This document shows positions 31,692 to 40,838 of a DNA stretch of 64,000 nt, one piece after another. A program made the position numbers and the translations under genes. Every line of letters starts with the position of its first letter. Positions within the stretch are counted from its first letter, which is position 1. The notes below the pieces were generated by a model. It worked only from the letters and a program-made list of their open reading frames with translations, searched no databases and was not told the DNA's origin. This stretch comes from Chryseobacterium indologenes. Its GTDB lineage: Bacteria > Bacteroidota > Bacteroidia > Flavobacteriales > Weeksellaceae. The stretch spans positions 83,409 through 147,408 of the forward strand of contig NZ_LJOD01000012.1 in NCBI RefSeq assembly GCF_001295265.1, given 5' to 3'.

Positions 31692-32396
31692 TCATTTCAG
31701 CTGTCCGGAAAAGTACAGAACTGCGAGTAAAAAAATTCCGGAAAATGCCAGTATTCCAAAGAGAATAACGGCAGATAACATTACTAATTTCCGGAATCTG
31801 ACCGGATCGAACTGAAAGGTCTCCGGATGAATGCAGAATTCGTCATAAATTAACGGGTCCACTTTCAGATCCGGTCTGAAATATCTGGTCCTTTGTATAA
31901 AACCGGCTCTCAGGGCTCTTTTGTTTTTGGGGTAATAAGACAGGCCGGGATCGAGGTTGTTAAAATTAATTTTTTCATATCCTTTCTCCGTAAATACAGC
32001 AATAACCCGGGTCTTGTTCCAGGTGGCCATCTGTACATCATAGGTATCCTGCAGATTAAGGTTTCTGATCCGGCTGTAAAGCACCTCATCTGTGGTTCCG
32101 TCTGCTTTTTCATAGTGAATTCCCTGGTCATCCACCACAATTCTTTTGACTGCGCTTTTTGCGTTTCTTTTTATATGCCGGGATAAAAAAAAGAGTCCGG
32201 TTCCCCATATAAGGTAATAAATAATGGTAAATACGATAAAAACAATGGACGATTCAGCAAAAATCAAAGGGAATATGGACAGTATTATCAATAAAGAGAG
32301 CAGGAAAGTTCCGGCAAAAATCCTTATCAGCCAGGTTATTGTCCAGTTGGGTCTGGATACCAATACGGGAAATCCTTTTCTTACTTCGTTCTGCAT
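31692..32396 (-). CDS. Membrane protein, unknown
   Basis: A 234-residue protein with two hydrophobic segments near 24-50 and 52-75, a cytoplasmic beta-rich domain of about 120 residues (RIVVDDQGIHYEK; VIAVFTEKGYEKINF, similar to PH-like bYdbT domains) and a terminal membrane segment near 207-230. No catalytic motif. It has no close operon partner. The family was not recognised. Confidence 0.7.
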   Translation of the reverse strand: MQNEVRKGFPVLVSRPNWTITWLIRIFAGTFLLSLLIILSIFPLIFAESSIVFIVFTIIYYLIWGTGLFFLSRHIKRNAKSAVKRIVVDDQGIHYEKADGTTDEVLYSRIRNLNLQDTYDVQMATWNKTRVIAVFTEKGYEKINFNNLDPGLSYYPKNKRALRAGFIQRTRYFRPDLKVDPLIYDEFCIHPETFQFDPVRFRKLVMLSAVILFGILAFSGIFLLAVLYFSGQLK

Positions 32397-32511
32397 CTGT
32401 TCAAGTTACGGAAAATTTCCGAGAAAGTTCAATTTAGGAGAAGCCGGAAGTTCCTTTTAATTCTGTCAATATTAATTATATCCAATTCTTTTTGAGTATC
32501 CTCCAATGTAT

Positions 32512-33261
32512 TTAATTAGCGGGTTCAGGATAGAGGTGTTTTCCCCAGGCCTGAATATCCCGCTGCCTGAGCTCTGAATGAAAAAGCTCATTAAATTCCG
32601 TAACAATTCTGCCGACCGCATTGGGATCTGTGGTTCTGATCCTTGTTTCATAATTACTTTTGAGTCCGCTACCTGTAAAATTCAGGGATCCCATATAGGC
32701 AATCTCATCATCGATGATATAAATTTTACTGTGGATAAAGCTGCCGCTTCCCGAATCGGAAACAAATACTTTAAAAGGAAACAGCTGTCTGTAATGGTAA
32801 TTGTAGATCCTTTTCGCTTTTATTTTGGTGAGATAAAAGTTTCTGATGAAAAATAAAATTAACAGTGGAAAGAGGCCATATAGTATTTTCAGATCTTTAA
32901 GGGAATACAGCAAAACGATCAGTAAAGCTGATGACCCCAGCATGATATAAAGCAGCATTTTTTCCAGACTTATCCAGCTGTTGCGTACAGCCTGCGCATG
33001 CTCATCAACTACCCGTTGCTGGATAATCATTTTATGTATATTTTTTTCATATTCACCATAAAAATCTTCAATATTATCCGTTGTGATGAGGTTCACCTGA
33101 ATACCACGTGACCTTAAAGCAATAAGCTGCCTTACCAGGTGTGCTGATAAGTAAGGAGACACTATTTTTACATTTTTTCTGGCATAGGAAATATCTTCAA
33201 GGAGTTTTTTCCCGGCTCCCCGGCCTATATAGATGTCACAATCTGCACCGCTATAATACAT
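32512..33261 (-). CDS. Phospholipase D-like membrane protein
   Basis: A 249-residue protein with an N-terminal PLD half domain lacking HKD (ISYARKNVKIVSPYL), two hydrophobic segments near 101-140, and a C-terminal half with one HxK motif: FIHSKIYIIDDEIAYMGSLN near 187-206, followed by TGSG. One complete HKD motif implies dimerisation for catalysis or a binding-only function. Members cleave phosphodiesters in lipids or nucleic acids. Confidence 0.85.
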   Translation of the reverse strand: MYYSGADCDIYIGRGAGKKLLEDISYARKNVKIVSPYLSAHLVRQLIALRSRGIQVNLITTDNIEDFYGEYEKNIHKMIIQQRVVDEHAQAVRNSWISLEKMLLYIMLGSSALLIVLLYSLKDLKILYGLFPLLILFFIRNFYLTKIKAKRIYNYHYRQLFPFKVFVSDSGSGSFIHSKIYIIDDEIAYMGSLNFTGSGLKSNYETRIRTTDPNAVGRIVTEFNELFHSELRQRDIQAWGKHLYPEPAN

Positions 33262-33349
33262 AAATCTTCAAATAATGAATTAATATACACATTTTAAAAT
33301 AAGTCTGGAATGTTTCATGAAGCAATTCTGCTGTATCAGAAGTAATGAG

Positions 33350-33378
33350 TAAAAAAACACTCACATTTCTGTAAGTGT
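33350..33378 (-). terminator. Hairpin terminator after map
   Basis: ACACT-ACA/TGT-AGTGT stem with a T run on the minus strand, about 30 bases past the map stop. Confidence 0.7.
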
Positions 33379-33404
33379 ATGTTTTTTTATTGACAGGAAT
33401 GAAA

Positions 33405-34169
33405 TCAGTTCAATATTCCATTCATTTCTGTTAAGATTACGGGTTTTCCGTCTGTAATAAGGATGGTATGCTCATGCTGTGCCATGTAACCGCCCTTATT
33501 TCCTACCATGGTCCAGCCGTCATTCAGTTCTACAGCAAGATTAGACGCTGTGGAAATGAAGGTTTCAATCGCTACAACAGAATTTTTCTTAAATCTTCTG
33601 GAATCAAAACGGTTTTTATAATTCAGCAGTTCATCGGGCTGTTCGTGCAGGCTTCTCCCTACTCCGTGCCCGCCCAGGTTCCTGATGACTTTAAAGCCTC
33701 TTTTTCTGGCTTCGGTTTCCATCAGGGCCCCTATTTCTGCTATTTTTACACCGCCTTTTATATTACTGATGGTTTTCTGTAAGATTTCCCTGGAAACATC
33801 CACTAATTTCTGATGTCCGTGAATATCTTTTCCCACAACAAAAGAACCGCCATTATCCGCCCAATAGCCATTCAGCTCTGCTGAAACATCAATATTAATC
33901 AGGTCGCCTTCTTTCAAAGTTCTTTTATCGGAAGGAATCCCGTGGCAGAATTCATTGTCTACGCTGATGCATGTCCATCCCGGAAATCCATACGTTAAAT
34001 GCGGTGCTGATTTTGCGCCGAAATCAGAAAGGATTTTTGCCCCGTACTCGTCAAGATCTTTCGTTGTCATCCCGGGCTGGGCATAACTGATCATTTCCCT
34101 TAGAGTAAAAGCTACAGCTTCACTCACTTTCTGCATTCCGGTCAATTCGCTTTCGTTGGTTATAGACAT
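33405..34169 (-). CDS. map: Methionine aminopeptidase, type I
   Basis: A 254-residue enzyme that removes the initiator methionine from new proteins. Metal ligands are visible: D in NIDVSAELNGY near 93, D in WADNGGSF near 104, H in GGHGVGRSLHEQP near 167, E in VAIETFIS near 201 and E in AQHEHTILI near 232. H in PHLTYGFPGW near 76 is the substrate-binding histidine. Length is normal for bacterial type I. It is transcribed alone with its own terminator. Confidence 0.96.
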   Translation of the reverse strand: MSITNESELTGMQKVSEAVAFTLREMISYAQPGMTTKDLDEYGAKILSDFGAKSAPHLTYGFPGWTCISVDNEFCHGIPSDKRTLKEGDLINIDVSAELNGYWADNGGSFVVGKDIHGHQKLVDVSREILQKTISNIKGGVKIAEIGALMETEARKRGFKVIRNLGGHGVGRSLHEQPDELLNYKNRFDSRRFKKNSVVAIETFISTASNLAVELNDGWTMVGNKGGYMAQHEHTILITDGKPVILTEMNGILN

Positions 34170-34213
34170 AATGTTGGTTTTACAGGTGGGAACGGGTTGT
34201 TACCCACTCAGAG

Positions 34214-34573
34214 CTACAAAGTTAAGGAATTAATCTGTTTTGGGCAGGATTGAGTTGATCCCCCTTCATCTCCATAGTAAGCCTCAACAGCATCATGGAT
34301 ATCTTCTTTCAGAATTTGACTGTCCGGAAATTTGATTAACAGATTTTTCAGGCATTCAATCCATTCTTTATTCTGAAGCTGATAAGAAATTGCTTCAAAG
34401 CGCGAAGAGATCCATTCCAGCGTATCAAGGTCAAGTTCATTAAGCGCTTCTATTGCCCCTGATATATCGGAAAGGAGAAGCTCAGCAATGAGATCTTTGT
34501 CCGTTGAAACAGTCGGGTCATTCACATGTTTCTTTTTAATGCCCTGAACGATTTCTCTGATTTTTGTTTTCAT
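34214..34573 (-). CDS. Hypothetical helical protein
   Basis: A 119-residue acidic helical protein (SGAIEALNELDLDTLEWISS near 34-53), similar in style to small immunity or adaptor proteins, but the family was not recognised. It is preceded by a terminator and stands alone. Confidence 0.65.
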   Translation of the reverse strand: MKTKIREIVQGIKKKHVNDPTVSTDKDLIAELLLSDISGAIEALNELDLDTLEWISSRFEAISYQLQNKEWIECLKNLLIKFPDSQILKEDIHDAVEAYYGDEGGSTQSCPKQINSLTL

Positions 34574-34650
34574 GGTATTTTTCGGCTAAATTAACCAAAA
34601 TGTGTTCTGTGTGGTAAATCTTTATGAAATTGAATACAATTACTTTTAAA

Positions 34651-34680
34651 GAAAAAGACACTCATTGGATATGAGTGCCT
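34651..34680 (-). terminator. Hairpin terminator after outer-membrane protein gene
   Basis: GGCACTCAT/ATGAGTGTC stem with TTTTTC on the minus strand. Confidence 0.75.
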
Positions 34681-34760
34681 GTAGGTCAATTATTCAGAAA
34701 ATCTATTTGAAAAATCCGGTACTAAGCCGTTATCCCATTTTTTAACTCTGTTTCTGCCTT

Positions 34761-35948
34761 TTAGAATTTATAGTTAAATCCAATAGAATATACCTGATCG
34801 TTTTTAGCATCAAACGGAAGTCTTCCGGCCGCATAGCTTGCATAGAAACCGGAAGTGGTCTGAAGGGCCATTACAAAATAGTTCACAGAACTCAGACCAG
34901 CTGCTTTAACGGAAGCAGGAGCGTCTATTTCCTGATAAAAACGGTAATTGGCATTGAAGAAAATATTCTCCTTTTTTATTCTCGAAATAAAGGTTCTGAA
35001 CCCTGTTTCTATCCTGAATCTCGGAAAGGGGTCCTGATTTCCGGTAAGACTTTCACGGACCAGGTCCTTATTGGGAATCACATAATCGCATCCGATCTGT
35101 AAGGTAGGAATGGTTGAACCGTATACTGTAAAAGTTTTGTCTGCTCCTGTAATCAACCTCAGCAAAGCAAAAGGATAATCCAGAATATTGAGTTTTGAGA
35201 GCAGGCTTGAATTATCCCAGCCTTTGGCTCCTAAATCAATCATAAGTCCGGGAGTGAACTGGGTTTTTGAAAAATCCTGATTGGATTCGAAAGCAAATTT
35301 AGGTGATAAGCCGTAATAAAACTGATCGGAAAGTTTAAGGTTATCTCCGAACTCATCCCATAATTTGAGCGCTTCAGGGCTTTTCATGTCTTTCATCGTC
35401 ACCAGCTTATCTTCAATTTCGTTCAGCCTGGTAAATACTTCCTCATCATTTTGCCGGATAACACCTCCACTGAAACGGGTATAGCTGTAGTTGACTTTCG
35501 TTTCCAGAAAATTATTGGGATTGGCATCTTTGTTAAATGCCACATTACCTTTTGCAGAAAGCCCGAAAGTATGCGAAACTCTATGGCTCCCTTTTTCTAT
35601 AAATTTGGCATAATCAAAATTGAAATCATAGGTAAAGCCTAAAGAAGTGGTAGCGCTGTCTTTCGACTGAAATGTTTTAAATGCGATATTCAGGTCATTA
35701 AGGAATTTAAATTTATTATTCTCGCTGATGTAGCTTTGCTTAATAAAGTTCTGCCACAAAGCATTATAGAGTTCCGGATCTTTGATGATTCCGTTAAGGA
35801 TGGTTTTAATGTCTTCTTCACTTTTGTTATTAGCTTTTAAGACTGCAACCAAATTATTAATCTGCTTCTCCGACACCTGCTGGGCATTCAGAAAACCTCC
35901 TGTGAGACTGAGAATTAATATAATCAGATTTAAATATAGCTTTCTCAT
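34761..35948 (-). CDS. Outer-membrane beta-barrel protein
   Basis: About 395 residues from the ATG at 35948 (MRKLYLNLIILILSLTGG), which begins a signal peptide ending at NAQ; the longer reading from 35999 would put 17 polar residues before it. The mature protein has a helical N-terminal segment and then alternating beta strands, ending in SIGFNYKF with the terminal phenylalanine typical of barrels inserted by BAM. The ligand is unknown. The gene at 35971-36315 lies directly upstream and may be co-transcribed. Confidence 0.75.
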   Translation of the reverse strand: MRKLYLNLIILILSLTGGFLNAQQVSEKQINNLVAVLKANNKSEEDIKTILNGIIKDPELYNALWQNFIKQSYISENNKFKFLNDLNIAFKTFQSKDSATTSLGFTYDFNFDYAKFIEKGSHRVSHTFGLSAKGNVAFNKDANPNNFLETKVNYSYTRFSGGVIRQNDEEVFTRLNEIEDKLVTMKDMKSPEALKLWDEFGDNLKLSDQFYYGLSPKFAFESNQDFSKTQFTPGLMIDLGAKGWDNSSLLSKLNILDYPFALLRLITGADKTFTVYGSTIPTLQIGCDYVIPNKDLVRESLTGNQDPFPRFRIETGFRTFISRIKKENIFFNANYRFYQEIDAPASVKAAGLSSVNYFVMALQTTSGFYASYAAGRLPFDAKNDQVYSIGFNYKF

Positions 35949-35970
35949 AATCATTGGTTTTTTAATTATT

Positions 35971-36315
35971 TTATTCTCCCCAGAACCGGTAAGCTTCATC
36001 CACAGCTTTGGCCAGATCTTTTACCATTTTTGTATCGTCTGTAAGAACTTTAACCATACTGTTTATGGCTTTTGTCCTCGTCATTTTGTCTTCATATTTT
36101 GCTCCCCGGCCGACTCTGAACACATTGTCCAGCTGATCTGCAATCATTTTAGCATCCAGCTTCCTGAGCTCTGCGCTTGCCAACGGATTGTAATAGGTAA
36201 GATCACTCATCACCAGATCTCCACTGTCATTAAAATTGGTGGACAACTGTTTCATAATATAAAAGGTAGACCACAAAGTGGTACATGCTCTGTTGTTAGG
36301 TGACCAGTCTGCCAT
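35971..36315 (-). CDS. Hypothetical helical protein
   Basis: A 114-residue mostly helical protein (MADWSPNNRACTTLWSTFY at the start; VKVLTDDTKMVKDLAKAVDE near 88-107) with no signal peptide. Family not recognised. It is upstream of the outer-membrane protein gene in the same direction, with 22 bases between the stop and that gene's start. Confidence 0.65.
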   Translation of the reverse strand: MADWSPNNRACTTLWSTFYIMKQLSTNFNDSGDLVMSDLTYYNPLASAELRKLDAKMIADQLDNVFRVGRGAKYEDKMTRTKAINSMVKVLTDDTKMVKDLAKAVDEAYRFWGE

Positions 36316-36847
36316 AAGATTAAGTTTTTAGGTATTAGTGTTGTATAGTTGGGTCAAATGGGTATCAATGCTAATACTCCTGATTGAGTATTACTGAAAG
36401 TTCGTTCCTGGTTGCCTGCAACCGTCTCTGTTTAATTCTTTAATCAAATGTAAGCAGTTTATAAGGAATTTGAAATACCCTGTTTGGGTAATTTGTTGAG
36501 GGCTTCTTTAACTAAGAAGACTACGATTACGTATCCATAAATATCAATCTTTATATAACTACTAGGCAAAACCATTCTTTTCTTTGAAGCGAAAAAGATA
36601 TTCATTTTTGATTTTGTGTTAAGTAAAATGCTCAGAAAAAGATTTATAAAATCCCGATATAAAATATGGGTTTTTACATTGTGAATACAATAAAAAATAA
36701 TAAGTTTATACTCTAAAAACAACAAAAAAATGATATAAAAAAATCATCAACCTTAATCTTACTAATTAATGTACAGATTGGGATTAATTCAATAATCTCG
36801 AAAAAAAATCAATACTTATTATCAAAATACATTTAAAAACATTACTT
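36316..36847. other. AT-rich intergenic region
   Basis: About 530 very AT-rich bases with no supported gene. An 88-codon minus-strand ORF here has low-complexity composition and no start context. The right part must hold the promoter of the T9SS/RHS genes. Confidence 0.5.
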
Positions 36848-37315
36848 ATGAGAAAAAAAATGTTTTCCCTATTTTCTTTAATGATAGGGTTTCTGGGATT
36901 TTCCCAGACAGAAGTCTACTTCAAATATGATGAAGCGGGCAATCAAAAATATCGGGGTCCTGACAGCAGTGCAAAGCAATCTCCTGAAGCTTTACGGAAA
37001 ACAGAGTCCCAAGTGGTTTCTTTAACACAGTCCCAGGTTATGGATGAAAAAACATTCTGGAAACAGGTACGCCTGTATCCGGTTCCGGTTAATGATTTCT
37101 TAACCATTGACTGGACAGAAGAGGCAGACGGACTGATAACCTCTGTTTCATTATACCAGCACAGCACGATTCACTGGAAATTCCAGCAGCAGAATGTACC
37201 TGATCTTAACAGACAGATTAAAATTAATATGTCAGGCTATGACTGGGGAGTGTATGTTTTACGCTTCACTTTAAAGGACGGAAGGGTCTTCAGTAAAAAC
37301 ATCACTAAAAGATAA
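36848..37315 (+). CDS. Secreted protein with T9SS type A sorting domain
   Basis: A 155-residue protein with signal peptide (MRKKMFSLFSLMIGFLGFSQ) and a C-terminal type IX sorting domain recognisable by VRLYPVPVNDFLTIDW near 73-88 and the terminal GVYVLRFTLKDGRVFSKNI. Between them is only a short linker containing YFKYDEAGNQKYRG. Such genes precede RHS genes in flavobacteria and may export or anchor the toxin. It is seven bases before the truncated RHS gene. Confidence 0.85.
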   Translation: MRKKMFSLFSLMIGFLGFSQTEVYFKYDEAGNQKYRGPDSSAKQSPEALRKTESQVVSLTQSQVMDEKTFWKQVRLYPVPVNDFLTIDWTEEADGLITSVSLYQHSTIHWKFQQQNVPDLNRQIKINMSGYDWGVYVLRFTLKDGRVFSKNITKR

Positions 37316-37322
37316 TACAGCT

Positions 37323-37622
37323 ATGGAATTATATAACAGAAAGGTGAAAATAATTTCATCTGCTATACTATTATGTATATCGATTTTAGGTTTTTCACAA
37401 ACCCCAGTAGCACAAAACTTCCACGATACCAAAGGAAATGCTGAAGTAACTCCAGCCGGACAGCTTCAGTATACTCTGCCTATTGACCTTCCTCCCGGAG
37501 TTAAAAATATAGCGCCGGAGGTCAGCCTTATTTACACAAGTGGTGGGCAAAATGGACTTGCTGGTTACGGATGGAATATTTCACAACGAATACCCAAAAC
37601 TACAATAAATACGGGTATGTAA
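37323..37622 (+). pseudogene. Truncated SpvB/RHS protein, N-terminal remnant
   Basis: Starts with a signal peptide (MELYNRKVKIISSAILLC) and the SpvB-like opening of secreted RHS proteins (YTLPIDLPPGVKNIAPEVSL, GLAGYGWNIS). After QRIPKTTINTGM it stops. An intact gene would run for more than 2000 codons; here the core has been deleted and the remaining C-terminal part continues in another frame from 37571. A clear wreck of a toxin gene. Confidence 0.85.
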
Positions 37623-38608
37623 TGAATAATCCTATAATGTATAATGATCCTGACGGGGAATTCTGGGCATGGTTTGCGGGTGCTATTGTAGGAAGTTATT
37701 TAAGCGGTGTTAATGCTAATAAAGGACAATGGAACCCTGTAAAATGGGATTGGCAGGATACATGGAGCGCTGTACTGGGTGGAGCCATAGGCGGAGCGGC
37801 CATTTCAGGATCTCTGGGAAATATAGTGAACAACACAGGAGCCATTAAAAGCTTCCTGCCGGGAATTGTATCCGGAGGGTTAAACTCTGCATTTAATGGG
37901 TCTAATTTCTTGGGTGGAGCCATTGGTGGAATTTCATATTCAGGTAATTTATATAGTAATAAGATTACTTCAACAGATATGGGCTCTACCGGATACAGCT
38001 ACAGTATCAATGAAATGATTGTTGATGATTCGAATACTTTGAATGAAGCAACTGAAGCCGAGTTCAGCATTAATACAGTACTCAAAGTAGAAAATGATCA
38101 CTATAAAGGTCAATTTATCCGTGGCGCCTGGCATCTCGTAGATCAGACAAGTGATTTAAGCCCTTATCTACGAAGCCAAGGGTATTCATATGGTGGTAAT
38201 AGTAATAGAGATCTTTTAGTGAGGGGAGATAGTAAAATTTGGGGATTAACTGAAGTGGTCACTCATAAAGAAACTATTGTTTGGCAAAGGATATATTTAC
38301 CAAAAGGGGCATTTATAAGTTTAGAACAATTAGATTTGACAATTGGGCATGAAGTATTTCATTCTATACTAAATAATGCACGACTTTTTGATGACTATAC
38401 ACTAGATGGTGTGAATCGTAAGCACACAGTTCATGAATATTACACTTCAAGATGGGAAGAACAATATGTAAGATTCAGAGGATGGCAAAAATTGAATTTA
38501 AATATGGCGCCATATAATAATGGTGTTTTGGGGGTTAAAAATTTAGAAACATTAATGAATAAAATAAAGCCTATATTTAAGAATTATCTAAAAAGTACAT
38601 TAAAATGA
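37571..38608 (+). pseudogene. Orphan RHS C-terminus with zincin-type toxin tip
   Basis: The frame contains the end of an RHS core, YNKYGYVMNNPIMYNDPDGE, then a glycine-rich segment and a C-terminal domain with TIGHEVFHSILNN near 258-270. HExxH marks a zinc metallopeptidase, so the toxin tip is probably a protease. The nominal ATG at 37571 lies inside the preceding frame and is unlikely to be used efficiently. The following lipoprotein overlaps its stop (ATGA) and is the probable immunity gene, so the cassette may be kept silent or recombine into another RHS gene. Confidence 0.75.
37819..37929 (+). repeat. RHS junction repeat, copy 1
   Basis: About 110 bases (AATATAGTGAACAAC onward) that recur at 39349-39460 at roughly 90 percent identity. 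It encodes the conserved linker before the variable toxin tip, the usual place where toxin cassettes recombine. Confidence 0.75.
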
Positions 38609-39216
38609 AAAAAATTATAATTTTATTAGGACTTTTATTTCTAAGTTGTAAGCAACAACCAAAAGATATTTTTAGTTTAAAATATATAAAGAGTGATAAT
38701 GAAATAACTCTTTATTTTGAAAATAATACTAAGGAAGATATTATATTTCTAACACCCAATACTTTGGAGTTTGGTGATAAAAATTTTAAGAGTCTAACTT
38801 CTGAAGATGGTATAATAAAAGTTTATGCACTATTAAAGCCTGATCAATCTTCAAAATTTTATCAAAACAAACTGGATAGCATTTGGAAGGGTTATCTGAT
38901 AGAAACTGGTTTTAAAGATTTTATTAACGACATAAGACCTGGTGATGGTAATTCAGTATTATATTTAAAAAAAATGGGAAAATTAAGCATAAGATATGAT
39001 TTAATTATCAAACAATCTGCACCATTAAATAAATATTCTTCAAAATTTAAACAGAACTATTATCCATATGATAAAGTATTAAAAGGAGATTTTCATGATA
39101 GTGAGTATTTACGAAGATTTTCAAAGCTAAATTTTGGTAAGGCTAAATTTGTAGTACAACCTGTAATTGAGGACAGCTTGTTCTTAAATATTTCTGATAA
39201 AGATGCCAATAAATAA
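38605..39216 (+). CDS. Lipoprotein, probable immunity to zincin toxin
   Basis: A 203-residue lipoprotein with a lipobox ending LSCKQQ. The mature part is beta-rich then helical, with no enzyme motif. It overlaps the toxin stop by four bases, which with its periplasmic location suggests immunity to a secreted metallopeptidase; not demonstrated. Strongly AT-rich compared with the core genes. Confidence 0.65.
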   Translation: MKKIIILLGLLFLSCKQQPKDIFSLKYIKSDNEITLYFENNTKEDIIFLTPNTLEFGDKNFKSLTSEDGIIKVYALLKPDQSSKFYQNKLDSIWKGYLIETGFKDFINDIRPGDGNSVLYLKKMGKLSIRYDLIIKQSAPLNKYSSKFKQNYYPYDKVLKGDFHDSEYLRRFSKLNFGKAKFVVQPVIEDSLFLNISDKDANK

Positions 39217-39269
39217 GGGCTCTATTGAAGTTTTATCAAGAAGAAAAATTGAACCTTTAAATAGATTTC

Positions 39270-39303
39270 AAAACAAAAGTAGGAGTATTCCTACTTTTGT
39301 TTT
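39270..39303. terminator. Perfect 15-bp hairpin
   Basis: AAAACAAAAGTAGGA pairs with TCCTACTTTTGTTTT across a four-base loop. It acts as a terminator or marks a cassette boundary. Confidence 0.75.
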
Positions 39304-39348
39304 GAAAAATGGAATTGAAAAATCATGAAGTCATTTTAGGAACATTAG

Positions 39349-39460
39349 AAAATATAGTGAACAACGCAGGTGCCATTAAAAGCTTCCTGCCGGGAATTGT
39401 ATCCGAAGGGTTGAACTCTGCATTTAATGGTCTAATTTCTTAAGCGGGGCCATTGGTAGA
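39349..39460 (+). repeat. RHS junction repeat, copy 2
   Basis: Partner of the repeat at 37819-37929, with indels that break the frame. It places the second tip cassette as a displaced RHS end. Confidence 0.75.
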
Positions 39461-39469
39461 CTATCTTAT

Positions 39470-39979
39470 ATGGAGAATTTATTTCAAAATAAAATAACTT
39501 CAACAGACCTCATGTTTTCAGAGTATAGTTATTCTATTCCCTCAAACTATTATACACTTGATAATGAATCATCTAGTATTAATAAAAGCAAGATCAAATA
39601 TCCTAGATATTACAAAGTATTAACTAAACTGCAAAGTTTTATATCAGATAATAGTATTGTTGTACAAGCATTTATGGATAATACTGATAAGTGGAACGTT
39701 GGAGGTAAAACAAGTGCATATTCACCATTTAACATCACAATTAATAAACTTAGAGTTATGACCTTGGAAAAATTAACAGTAAAAACAGCTATTAATGCAT
39801 ATTCTTTTGCATTAGGTATAACCACTTTACATGAACTTGTACATTATGCAAGGTTCAAAAAAGGATTAGATAATTATAATTATGAATATGGAAATGCTTT
39901 TGAAAAACAAGCAACTGGTATATTTTGGCCTTATGATGAAAATTTATTTAAAACAAATATGTATGATTGGAAATATTAA
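39470..39979 (+). pseudogene. Second orphan zincin toxin tip cassette
   Basis: A 169-residue ORF directly after the broken junction repeat. It contains ITTLHELVHYARFKKGL near 119-135, again an HExxH zinc site, with a downstream glutamate in NAFEKQATG. The ORF lacks any secretion signal and RHS core, so it is an orphan C-terminal tip. The overlapping lipoprotein gene is the likely immunity gene. Only part of its relationship to cassette 1 is visible; outside HExxH the sequences differ. Confidence 0.7.
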
Positions 39980-40478
39980 ATATTTATTGTTCTTTTTACT
40001 TTGTTTTTCTTGTCAAAATAGAGAAAAAAAGACAGCCTTAGGTAACGAATTAATTTCAGAAAATTTACCCATATTATTAGATAATTTAGATTATTTTAAA
40101 ACAATAGATAATCCTGTTGTAGGAGTTTACCAATTTGTGGGTGAAATTAAACAAGATCAGAGCATTGTTATTAAAAAATTCCAGGAAAAATACAACCTAA
40201 GTAATGAAAAAATATTAAACAGCTCTATAAAACTGGAAAAAATACAAAAAAAAATTAACAATTATTCCGTTTTTCTGGATACAGATAATAGCTTTAAAAA
40301 ACGAAAAGACACAATAAAAGTATCTTTTGTTAATTTTATTATTAGTAAAAATAATCAATATGCCTCCATAGAAGTTGTGAAATCTTTAGGTAATGGAGCA
40401 AAATTTGAAATCTATTATTTTAAACAGGTGAATGGCAAATGGATATTTGATGGAAAACAACTTATAGCTGTAGGTTAA
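39963..40478 (+). CDS. Lipoprotein, probable immunity to second tip
   Basis: About 171 residues from ATG 39963 (MIGNIKYLLFFLLCFSCQN), overlapping the toxin tip by 17 bases; the reading from 39882 would prefix 27 residues within the toxin frame. Lipobox FSCQNR. The mature part is lysine-rich alpha/beta. Family not recognised; immunity is inferred from order and location. Confidence 0.6.
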   Translation: MIGNIKYLLFFLLCFSCQNREKKTALGNELISENLPILLDNLDYFKTIDNPVVGVYQFVGEIKQDQSIVIKKFQEKYNLSNEKILNSSIKLEKIQKKINNYSVFLDTDNSFKKRKDTIKVSFVNFIISKNNQYASIEVVKSLGNGAKFEIYYFKQVNGKWIFDGKQLIAVG

Positions 40479-40838
40479 AATGGAGTTAACTTACTAAAAT
40501 TGAATTCCTAATAAAAAAACTCATAATATCAATATTTTGTTCAAAAATAACAAAATACCGATGATATTGAAAGGAAATTTCTTTTTACGTTTACAAAAAC
40601 ATATTTCACACACTATAGATAATTAAGGATTTTAAGGTTTGAAATATGATATGACATGCTTTGTCGCTGTGCTTTGATAGCTTTGCATTACAGACAAAAC
40701 AGAATAATAACATTTAAAAACAAGACTTATGAAAAAACATTATTTATCAGGCTAAAAATGGTATTAAAAAAAACAATACTCACTTTACAGTGAAAATCAA
40801 AATTTTAATTAAATTTAACAACTAAAAACAACCAATCA
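40479..40838. other. Intergenic region with promoter-like box
   Basis: 360 AT-rich bases. TAGCTTTG at 40678-40685 fits the -7 consensus. A short reading MKKHYLSG then stop at about 40729 looks like the start of a lost gene. Nothing else is seen. Confidence 0.4.

Noticed and set aside
36459..36725. 88-codon minus-strand ORF
   Set aside because: Low-complexity AT-rich composition, no start context and no recognisable domain.
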